The notes below the pieces were generated by a model that saw only the letters and a list, made by a program, of their open reading frames with translations, had not been told where the DNA came from and ran no database searches. Shown one piece after another: positions 12,905 through 18,914 of a stretch of DNA of 18,914 nt. The translations under genes and the position numbers were made by a program. Position 1 is the first letter of the stretch. The number at the start of each line of letters is the position of its first letter. Source of the DNA: Ruminococcaceae bacterium UBA7135 (GTDB taxonomy: Bacteria; Bacillota; Clostridia; Oscillospirales; Ruminococcaceae); contig DKXD01000200.1 of NCBI GenBank assembly GCA_002492075.1, forward strand, positions 1,178-20,091, written 5' to 3'.

Positions 12905-14284
12905 TTGTCCGAAAACTCGATAAACTCCACGGTATGCGCCATAGCGACTCCCGCCGCCGTCGGAGGAATATCCGTCGTGCGTATTTCGGGAGAGCGGGCG
13001 TTTGACGTGGCGGAAAAGGTTTTCAAGCCCGTTTCGGGAAGAGCCGTTTGCGAAATGAAAGGCTACACCGCCGCTTACGGCAAGATATACGACGGCGCGG
13101 AGCGTCTGGACGATGGAGTTCTGCTCGTATTCAGAGCGCCGCACTCCTACACGGGCGAGGACGTTTGCGAGATATCCTGTCACGGCGGTATCTATGTCAC
13201 GCGGCGGGTTATGACGGCTTGCCTTAAAGCCGGCGCGGAAGCGGCGGCGGCGGGCGAATTTACGAAACGCGCGCTGCTCAACGGCAAGATGTCGCTGACG
13301 CAGGCAGAGGCGGTCGCCGATCTTATTTCGGCACAGGGAGAGCAAATGCTCTCCTGCTCGAACAGTCAGCGCGAGGGCGCGATGTACCGCTGCGCGGAAC
13401 GCATTTCCGAGAAAATCATGGACGTTTCCGCGCAGATATCCGCTTGGATAGACTACCCCGAGGACGATACCCCCGTTGTTACCGAAGAATGGCTTAAGGA
13501 GCGGCTCGGCGGCATTAAATCGGAGCTTGACGAGCTTCTTTCGGGGTACGACAGGGGGCGCATGATACGCGACGGAATTTCCTGCGCGATAGTCGGAAAG
13601 CCCAACGTCGGAAAATCCACGATAATGAACGCTCTCAGCGGAGTTCAGCGCAGCATTGTAAGCGACATTGCTGGAACGACGCGCGATATCGTTGAAGAAA
13701 CGGTAAATCTCGGCGGCGCGGTGCTGCTTTTATCGGACTGCGCGGGTATTCGCGAAACGGACGATGAGGTGGAGAGGATCGGCGTTGAGATAATGCTGCA
13801 AAAGCTTGAAAACGCGGATATCGTGCTTGCGGTATTTGACGGCTCACGAGAGCTTTCCGAGGAGGACAGGCGCTTGTTTACGCGGCTTAAAGGCAAGAAC
13901 GTTATCCCGATAGTCAACAAAAGCGATCTGAATATCACGCTTGATATCTCCGAGGTGGAACGCAAGCTTGGCGAACCGCTTGTCGTTTCCGCCAAGGACG
14001 AGGATTTCGCGGAACGGCTCGGCAGAGAGATAACAACAAGGCTCGACCTTGACAAGCTGGACGCGTCCGCGGGATTTATCGCCAATGAAAGGCAGCGCTC
14101 GTGCGTCATCAAAGCCGCCGACGCCGTTGAAAAGGCGCTTTCGGCGACAGCGGCGGGGGTCACTCCGGACGTTATCGGCGTACAGCTTGAATACGCTTTA
14201 AGCGCGATATACGAACTTTCGGGAAAGAGCGTTTCCGACGAGGTGATAAGCGAAGTGTTCAAGCGCTTTTGCGTCGGGAAATAA
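12905..14284 (+). CDS. mnmE: tRNA uridine-34 modification GTPase MnmE
   Basis: The 459-residue protein is MnmE (TrmE), which with MnmG installs the carboxymethylaminomethyl group at wobble U34 of certain tRNAs. The N-terminal folate-binding domain starts with TVCAIATPAAVGGISVVRISG and includes APHSYTGEDVCEISCHGG and AGEFTKRALLNGKMSLTQAEAVADLI. The inserted Ras-like G domain has GKPNVGKS (G1, about 230), AGTTRD (G2), DCAGI (G3) and NKSD (G4). The C-terminus is FCVGK, the family's FC(I/V)GK ending with the essential cysteine. The likely start is TTG 12905, five bases after an almost perfect Shine-Dalgarno AGGCGGTGA (12891-12899); GTG 12896 lies inside that site. It follows the SecA2-like gene by 19 bp. 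MnmG is usually nearby in Clostridia but is not in this window. Confidence 0.95.
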   Translation: MSENSINSTVCAIATPAAVGGISVVRISGERAFDVAEKVFKPVSGRAVCEMKGYTAAYGKIYDGAERLDDGVLLVFRAPHSYTGEDVCEISCHGGIYVTRRVMTACLKAGAEAAAAGEFTKRALLNGKMSLTQAEAVADLISAQGEQMLSCSNSQREGAMYRCAERISEKIMDVSAQISAWIDYPEDDTPVVTEEWLKERLGGIKSELDELLSGYDRGRMIRDGISCAIVGKPNVGKSTIMNALSGVQRSIVSDIAGTTRDIVEETVNLGGAVLLLSDCAGIRETDDEVERIGVEIMLQKLENADIVLAVFDGSRELSEEDRRLFTRLKGKNVIPIVNKSDLNITLDISEVERKLGEPLVVSAKDEDFAERLGREITTRLDLDKLDASAGFIANERQRSCVIKAADAVEKALSATAAGVTPDVIGVQLEYALSAIYELSGKSVSDEVISEVFKRFCVGK

Positions 14285-14332
14285 CCGCGGAAAACGGCTT
14301 TTTGATTTTTGTATCGGAAGAGGTGCGAAACT

Positions 14333-14950
14333 ATGAATATACTGGTTATCGGCTGTGGAAAAGTCGGCGCGGCTTTGGCGAACACTCTTGACGCGCGCGG
14401 GCATGATATTTCCGTTATCGACAAGAATTCCGAACGCTTTGAGGCGCTTTCATCGGAATTCGGCGGGTTCACTACAACAGGCGTGCCGATAGACGCCGAC
14501 ATACTCAAACGCGCGGGCATAGGAACGTGCGACGCGCTGTTTGCCGTTACCGATGACGACGATATGAACATTATGGTATCTCAGCTTGCTCGGGCGCAGT
14601 TCAATGTGCCGAAGATATTCGCGCGGATAATCGACATCGGAAAGGGCGAGGTATTCGAGGACTTGGGAGTTAGCGTTATCTGCCCTACTAAGCTCACCGT
14701 TATGGCGGCTTGCGCGGCTATTGACGAGCCTGACGCGGGCATTGAGGTAAACTTTGAAAACTATACCGTTCATTTCTCGACCATTGACGTTCCCGAAGAA
14801 TTTATCGGAAGCACTCCGAACGACATAGGATACGAGGACGAGGAAATGCTTTTCGGCGTTATCCGAAAAAACGGCGGGTTTATTATGTACCGCAGTCAGG
14901 AGCTTTCCTTTGAAAACGGCGACAAGCTGGTATTCGCAAAGAGATCGTAA
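14333..14950 (+). CDS. TrkA-type RCK protein (first of two)
   Basis: This 205-residue cytoplasmic protein has an RCK_N Rossmann domain (GCGKVG at residues 7-12, ending in D34 of VIDKN for NAD(H)/ATP binding, then LKRAGIGTCDALFAVTDDDDMN) and a C-terminal RCK_C/TrkA_C domain (FSTIDVPEEFIG onward, ending ENGDKLVFAKRS). Such subunits gate K+ uptake channels (TrkH/KtrB) in response to NAD or ATP. No membrane subunit is in the window. ATG 14333 is preceded by AAGAGGTG and follows mnmE by 48 bp; an upstream in-frame TTG lacks a ribosome site. The paralogue at 15929 has the same domain layout, so the two may act as heteromeric partners. The frame ends cleanly before a relic of the paralogue's 3' end. 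Confidence 0.88.
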   Translation: MNILVIGCGKVGAALANTLDARGHDISVIDKNSERFEALSSEFGGFTTTGVPIDADILKRAGIGTCDALFAVTDDDDMNIMVSQLARAQFNVPKIFARIIDIGKGEVFEDLGVSVICPTKLTVMAACAAIDEPDAGIEVNFENYTVHFSTIDVPEEFIGSTPNDIGYEDEEMLFGVIRKNGGFIMYRSQELSFENGDKLVFAKRS

Positions 14951-14963
14951 GCGCTTTTGCGGC

Positions 14964-15008
14964 GGCGAAAAAGAGCTTCGCAAGGTGCTGAAGATAAAAG
15001 ATCAACGC
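14964..15008 (+). pseudogene. Relic of the 3' end of a trkA-like gene
   Basis: Fourteen codons here, in a frame different from the first RCK gene, read GEKELRKVLKIKDQ. The second RCK gene ends AEKELRKVLKIKD and then stop. Twelve codons in a row (E K E L R K V L K I K D) encode the same residues, and six of these differ only at the third base (for example GAG/GAA, GTG/GTA, ATA/ATT); the stop has become CAA. That pattern shows the copy diverged as a coding gene before being cut down. It lies between the first RCK gene and the DUF4261 gene, implying an earlier full trkA-like copy at this place. Confidence 0.8.
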
Positions 15009-15028
15009 GACATGCAAAAGGAGTAATT

Positions 15029-15850
15029 ATGGGATTTTTTAAAAGAGGAAAAAAAGAAGAGCACCACACATCACCTCAGAACGACAGCGAAAAAACCGCC
15101 GGCGGCTTTTTGGGCTTCGCTCTGTTAGGCCTGCCCGAGTGGGATAAGGAGCAATACATTTCCGATTTCAAGGAGCTGTGGGGCGTTGATATCGTGGAAG
15201 ATGAACACGATGACCCCGAAAACGAAGACGAGCTTATCTATGCAAATATCGACGGAATGACCGCTATGATAGGCTTTATGAATATGCCCGTACCCAACGG
15301 CGAAGCGGAATACTGGGCGCAGGGCAACTATATGTGGAAAGACGGCGTCGATATCGTCAAAACGCACGAGGCGCATCTTATCATCAGCGTTCTCGGCGAT
15401 TACGACATAATCGCAAAAGGCAAGCTTTTCGTAAAGCTCGCCGCTGCCGCTATGAAACAGGAGAACGCGATAGCCTTCTACAACGAGGGCGCGGTGTTCC
15501 CGCCCGAAATGTACCTTGCTTTCTGCGAGCCTTTAAAGAACGGCGAACTTCCGCTGCTCAACTGGGTATGGTTCGGGATATTCGGCAATGAAAAAGAGAT
15601 CGGCTGTTATACTTATGGTATGCGGCGTTTGGGAAAAGAAGAAATGGAAGTTTACGTTCCGCGCGAAAGCGCCGATCTAAACAAAATACGCTCCTTTTTA
15701 CTGGATATAGTCGGCTATGTTGTCGGTGAGGACGTTATTCTCAAAAACGGAGAGACCATAGGATTTTCCGCCGAGCAGAAGCTGCCCATTACTCTCAGCA
15801 AAGGAATTGCGGTTGACGGCAACACTTTGAAGATCGGCTACGGCGAGTGA
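15029..15850 (+). CDS. DUF4261 domain protein
   Basis: The 273-residue protein fits the DUF4261 family, whose function is unknown. It starts with a basic, amphipathic stretch (MGFFKRGKKEEHH), then GFLGFALLGLPEWDKEQYISDFKELWG, YANIDGMTAMIGFMNMPVPNGEAEYWAQ, DVVKTHEAHLIIS-like sequence near residue 110, and PPEMYLAF. The C-terminal part ends in ITLSKGIAVDGNTLKIGYGE. No membrane segment or signal peptide is clear. Start ATG 15029 is set by AAAAGGAG with good spacing. It is inserted between two RCK genes and directly after the relic of a third copy of that family, which suggests that it travelled with a duplicated trkA-like gene. Whether it has anything to do with potassium transport is unknown. 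The family is recalled from pattern, so it should be confirmed by profile search. Confidence 0.75.
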   Translation: MGFFKRGKKEEHHTSPQNDSEKTAGGFLGFALLGLPEWDKEQYISDFKELWGVDIVEDEHDDPENEDELIYANIDGMTAMIGFMNMPVPNGEAEYWAQGNYMWKDGVDIVKTHEAHLIISVLGDYDIIAKGKLFVKLAAAAMKQENAIAFYNEGAVFPPEMYLAFCEPLKNGELPLLNWVWFGIFGNEKEIGCYTYGMRRLGKEEMEVYVPRESADLNKIRSFLLDIVGYVVGEDVILKNGETIGFSAEQKLPITLSKGIAVDGNTLKIGYGE

Positions 15851-15928
15851 GCGTGCACACAGGGCAAACGTTTTCCGCGCGGCGAACTAAGAAAAACGGA
15901 GCATATTTCTATTTTTTCGGGAGGACTT

Positions 15929-16591
15929 ATGAAGGCTGTAATCATAGGCGGCGGCAAAATCGGGTTTTATCTGGCGAAAGCACTGTCGGAGCGCGGCTAC
16001 TCGGTAACGATGATCGAACAAGACAGGGAACAGAGCCGCTACTGCGCCAACAATCTGGACGCGGAGATAATATGCGGCAACGGCACGACCGTTGAAGCTC
16101 TTGAAGCGGCGGGCGCGGACAAAGCCGACTGCGTTATTGCGGTCATGGGCAAGGACGAGAGCAACCTTGTAAGCTGTCAAATCGCCAAAAGCAAATTCGG
16201 CGCGGCAAAGACCATCGCCAGGGTAAACAACCCCAAAAACGCCGAAGCGCTCAGTACGCTGGGCGTAGATATAGTTATCTCGGCTACGGACAACATCATT
16301 CAGCTTCTGGAGCACGAGGTAGATCTTTCCGCAATGAAAAAGGTACTCCAATTAGACGGCGAGGACGCGTCGATCGTTGAGATAACGCTGCCCGAAAAAT
16401 ACGCGTTGGAGGGCAAGGCGCTCTCGCAGCTGGAACTGCCGAACACCTGCAACATCGCCTGTATCTCGCGCGGCGACAGAACGATAATCCCGCGCGGCGG
16501 CACCATGCTGTTAAGCGGAGATGTTTTGCTGGTAGTTATGAAGAACTCCGCCGAAAAAGAACTTCGCAAAGTACTGAAAATTAAAGACTAA
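15929..16591 (+). CDS. TrkA-type RCK protein (second of two)
   Basis: The 220-residue protein has an RCK_N domain with GGGKIG (7-12), IEQDRE (ligand-binding acidic end of strand 2), ICGNGTTVEALEAAGADKADCVIAV, and an RCK_C domain from about 135 (SIVEITLPEKYALEGKAL) to the end. It is the same architecture as the protein at 14333 but with clearly different sequence, so they are not a recent duplicate. RCK proteins sense nucleotides and regulate Trk/Ktr potassium transport; the membrane channel is not in this window. Start ATG 15929 follows GGGAGG closely. It is preceded by 78 bp of sequence without an obvious terminator after the DUF4261 gene. The small frame and the FtsA-like gene follow downstream. 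A diverged fragment of a close relative of this gene's 3' end lies upstream at 14964-15008. Confidence 0.9.
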   Translation: MKAVIIGGGKIGFYLAKALSERGYSVTMIEQDREQSRYCANNLDAEIICGNGTTVEALEAAGADKADCVIAVMGKDESNLVSCQIAKSKFGAAKTIARVNNPKNAEALSTLGVDIVISATDNIIQLLEHEVDLSAMKKVLQLDGEDASIVEITLPEKYALEGKALSQLELPNTCNIACISRGDRTIIPRGGTMLLSGDVLLVVMKNSAEKELRKVLKIKD

Positions 16592-16630
16592 CGCAGTTTC
16601 GGCAAAAATAAGCCGCCGAAAGGAATTATT

Positions 16631-16720
16631 ATGGAAACATTTGAAGAAGACCTTCACGCAAGCGAGCAGAACGAAAAACGTACACTTTCGCTGCATATCC
16701 GCCGCTTTCAAGAACTTTAA
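16631..16720 (+). CDS. Candidate 29-residue small protein
   Basis: A short frame METFEEDLHASEQNEKRTLS (first 20 residues) runs to TAA 16718-16720, 22 bp before the FtsA-like gene. It has a well placed AAAGGA ribosome site (7 nt before ATG), and sits in the same orientation between two clear genes. The composition (acidic then basic) has no recognisable domain. It could be a real small protein, a translational coupling leader for the FtsA-like gene, or the remains of a longer gene, perhaps left by the same rearrangement seen at 14964-15008. Nothing beyond the ribosome site supports it. Confidence 0.4.
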   Translation: METFEEDLHASEQNEKRTLSLHIRRFQEL

Positions 16721-16742
16721 TTTAGCCTAACGGAGAAAGATC

Positions 16743-18833
16743 ATGGACGAAAAGAAACAGAACACCGCAAAAAAAACGAGCAACACGTCAAAGCCGGGCG
16801 CCGCGAAGAAAACCTCTGCCAAAAAGGAGCCGCAAGGCGACGTCATTTTTGCGCTGGATATCGGAACGCGCACAGTCGTCGGCGTGCTTGCAAAGAAAAC
16901 GCCGCAGGGCTGTCGTATCATCGATATGGTCACCGTTGCTCACGAAAAGCGTTCAATGGCGGACGGTCAGATCGAAGATATACAGTCGGTATCATTGGAC
17001 ATCAAACGCGTTAAGCGCGAACTGGAAAACCGCCAAGGCATATCGCTGCAAAAGACGTGCATAGCGGCGGCGGGAAGAGCTCTGAAAACTCTTCGCGCCT
17101 CATGGGAGTACAAGCTGCCAAAAGACAAGATAATCACTCCGGAAGCGCTGAAAGCAACGGAGCTTGACGCGGTTCGGCGCACCTGCGAAAGCTTTATGCA
17201 GACCAACGACAACGCAGCGTTCTACTGCGTCGGTCACAGCGTCATATCACGCTCGCTGGACGGATTTAAGGTACAGAAGCCCGAGGGGCACCGCGGCGAA
17301 CGTCTGACCACGGACATCATCGCGGCATATCTCCCCGCTTATGTTGTTGAAAGCCTTTGCACAGCCGTGGACAACGCGGGGCTTGAAGTCTCGCGCCTAA
17401 CGCTTGAACCTATCGCCGCAATGAGCGCCGTGATTCCGCCCGAACTGCGCCTGATAAATCTTGCGCTGTGCGATATAGGCGCGGGCACCTCCGACGTCGC
17501 GGTATCGAGAGACGGAAGCGTAATCGCTTACGGAATGGCGACCACCGCGGGCGACGAGATAACCGAAACGATAATGAAAGAGCTGCTTGTTGATTTTAAC
17601 ACCGCCGAAGCCATCAAAACAAGCACGGAAAAGGAAATACCATACAAGAATATTCTGCTTACGGAATGTAAAATAACTCATGAACAGGTAATGACGCTGA
17701 TATCGCCTGTGGAGCATGACCTTGCCAAGGTCATCGCAAACGAGATACTCTCGGCGAACGCCAAACCGCCGCAGGCGGTGTTCCTCGTAGGCGGCGGCAG
17801 CAAGCTTGAGGGGCTTGCGGCGCTTGTTGCCGAAGAGCTGGGACTTGATCCGACAAGGGTGATAACGGGGCGGCGCGAGCTGCTTCGCGGAATTATTGCT
17901 CCCGAAGACCTTATAATCGGCGCCGAGCACACAACGCCGTTCGGTATCGCGTTAAGCTCGGGCGAGGGTGTAAGCTACGACTTTACAACAATAACCGTAA
18001 ACGGCAAGAAGCTGCGCACTTTAGACACAAATCGCCTTACGGTATTCGAGCTTATGAGCTTCGCGAAAATAAAGCCCGAGGATATGATATCGTCCACAGG
18101 CAAGACTATTTCGTTCACGATATCGGGTGAGAAAATAACGCTGCGCGGAGAACCCGCAAAGCCCTCCGAGATCATGGTAAACGGCGAACCCGCCTCGCTT
18201 AATACCGTCGTCACCAAAGGCGACGAGGTAGTGATAACTCCCGCCGAAAAGGGCGCGGACGGCGCGGCGCGGCTTTCGGATTATTTTGATATGACAACGG
18301 TGCGCTCCTGCACAGTGACGCTTCTTGGCAAGAAACGCCGCGCGGGGCGGTACATACTCATCAACGGCAGAGAAACGATAGCCGACCGTCGTATCTGGGA
18401 CGGCGACGAGGTGGAATTCGTGGAAACGGAAACGCTTGGAAAACTGCTGGCGCAGCATAATGTCACGGAAAGCGTTTTGCTCAATGACAAGCGCGTTTCA
18501 AACGAGGTGCTGCTGCAAAGCGGCGACATAATATCCGCCGAAAACCCCATACCCGCCGAAGAACATACAGAGACCCGCGAAACCGTTCCCCCAACGGAAT
18601 CGGAAAAATCAGAGCCTCCGAAAACGCCGGGGCGGCTGATAACGGTAAACGGCATTGAAGCCGAGTTCCCCGCGCGTGAAGACGGCAGCGCGCCGATATT
18701 CCTTGATGTTGCCGCCGCTTTCTCCGACAACCCCACCGAACTGCTCGCAAGCGCCCAAACCATTACCGTCAACGGAAAGATAGCGCGTCTTGACGAGGAG
18801 ATACACAGCGGAGACGTCATTGTTATCGAATAA
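16743..18833 (+). CDS. FtsA-like actin-fold ATPase with repeated C-terminal modules
   Basis: The 696-residue protein starts with a Lys-rich disordered tail (1-30), then the FtsA/PilM actin-like core: phosphate-1 loop ALDIGTRTVVGVL (37-49), SHS2-like stretch (about 84-190), phosphate-2 CDIGAGTSDVAV (243-254), and adenosine motif VFLVGGGSKLEGL (346-358). From about 416 the tail has recurring units of form xVNG...GDxVxI, at NG 420, 480, 541 and 635, with 676 last and a variant LLND at about 580; GDEVVI (493), GDEVEF (554), GDIISA (594) and GDVIVI (690) close several. They look like small beta domains. It differs from canonical FtsA (about 420 residues, ending in an amphipathic helix that binds the membrane). 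Clostridia carry such a second FtsA-like protein; a role in division or envelope assembly is inference. ATG 16743 follows GGAGAAAG. Confidence 0.85.
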   Translation: MDEKKQNTAKKTSNTSKPGAAKKTSAKKEPQGDVIFALDIGTRTVVGVLAKKTPQGCRIIDMVTVAHEKRSMADGQIEDIQSVSLDIKRVKRELENRQGISLQKTCIAAAGRALKTLRASWEYKLPKDKIITPEALKATELDAVRRTCESFMQTNDNAAFYCVGHSVISRSLDGFKVQKPEGHRGERLTTDIIAAYLPAYVVESLCTAVDNAGLEVSRLTLEPIAAMSAVIPPELRLINLALCDIGAGTSDVAVSRDGSVIAYGMATTAGDEITETIMKELLVDFNTAEAIKTSTEKEIPYKNILLTECKITHEQVMTLISPVEHDLAKVIANEILSANAKPPQAVFLVGGGSKLEGLAALVAEELGLDPTRVITGRRELLRGIIAPEDLIIGAEHTTPFGIALSSGEGVSYDFTTITVNGKKLRTLDTNRLTVFELMSFAKIKPEDMISSTGKTISFTISGEKITLRGEPAKPSEIMVNGEPASLNTVVTKGDEVVITPAEKGADGAARLSDYFDMTTVRSCTVTLLGKKRRAGRYILINGRETIADRRIWDGDEVEFVETETLGKLLAQHNVTESVLLNDKRVSNEVLLQSGDIISAENPIPAEEHTETRETVPPTESEKSEPPKTPGRLITVNGIEAEFPAREDGSAPIFLDVAAAFSDNPTELLASAQTITVNGKIARLDEEIHSGDVIVIE

Positions 18834-18914
18834 GAATTAAGACAAATTATAGTTTAGCTTACAGGAACATTTGAAAATCTGCAACGTTGTGGCGGCGCAT
18901 AAAATTTGCGAAAG
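18834..18914. other. Intergenic end of the window, nothing recognised
   Basis: Eighty-one AT-rich bases after the FtsA-like gene contain no terminator hairpin or gene start that I can support; the region continues beyond the window. Confidence 0.5.

Noticed and set aside
1..18914. CRISPR array, tRNA or rRNA genes
   Set aside because: No regular spaced repeats, cloverleaf or conserved rRNA segments were seen on either strand.

Overview
The window looks like a chromosomal segment of a gut Clostridia bacterium, most likely Oscillospirales/Ruminococcaceae. The grounds are Gram-positive style ribosome binding sites and sigma-A promoters with 17-bp spacers, together with clostridial families such as DUF1292, DUF3793, DUF4867-like, DUF4261 and a GH130 phosphorylase. 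Coding sequence is GC-rich and the intergenic regions are visibly more AT-rich. No rRNA, tRNA, CRISPR array, transposase or phage structural gene was seen.

Positions 1-3203 hold a sugar-catabolism operon: a 5'-truncated xylulokinase, a broken DUF4867-like gene with an internal deletion plus frameshift, and an intact L-fucose/L-arabinose-type isomerase. A C-terminal VanY-type carboxypeptidase relic, still carrying its terminator, faces it from the other strand (3245-3468). Positions 3469-5509 carry a ComFB-like gene with a strong promoter, an unrecognised gene, and a roughly 890-bp region without a credible protein gene. That region has a near-perfect leftward promoter, several strong stem-loops, five copies of a short motif and a terminal hairpin, so I propose a large structured RNA of about 620 nt there. 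This is the most unusual object in the window.

Positions 5510-8870 are a mosaic of small genes and regulatory DNA: DUF1292, a probable 6S RNA, a leftward zinc-ribbon/PH-like/SHOCT membrane protein divergent from an XRE regulator with a palindrome inside the shared promoter zone, a MITE-like inverted repeat, a leftward DUF3793 gene with two DtxR/IdeR-like iron boxes, and a second folded repeat.

Positions 8870-18833 are one long rightward run: GH130 mannosyl-glucose phosphorylase, Nudix hydrolase, a SecA2-like ATPase, MnmE (TTG start), two TrkA-type RCK proteins separated by a DUF4261 protein, a 29-codon small ORF, and an FtsA-like actin-fold ATPase with repeated C-terminal modules. Between the first RCK gene and the DUF4261 gene lies a relic of the 3' end of a diverged copy of the second RCK gene, which records a past duplication and deletion.

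Functionally the window mixes carbohydrate use (pentose/fucose sugars, mannosyl-glucose), iron-responsive control, potassium/second-messenger-type regulation, tRNA modification, an accessory secretion motor and a cell-division-like ATPase. Degraded genes occur at several junctions, indicating recent rearrangement.
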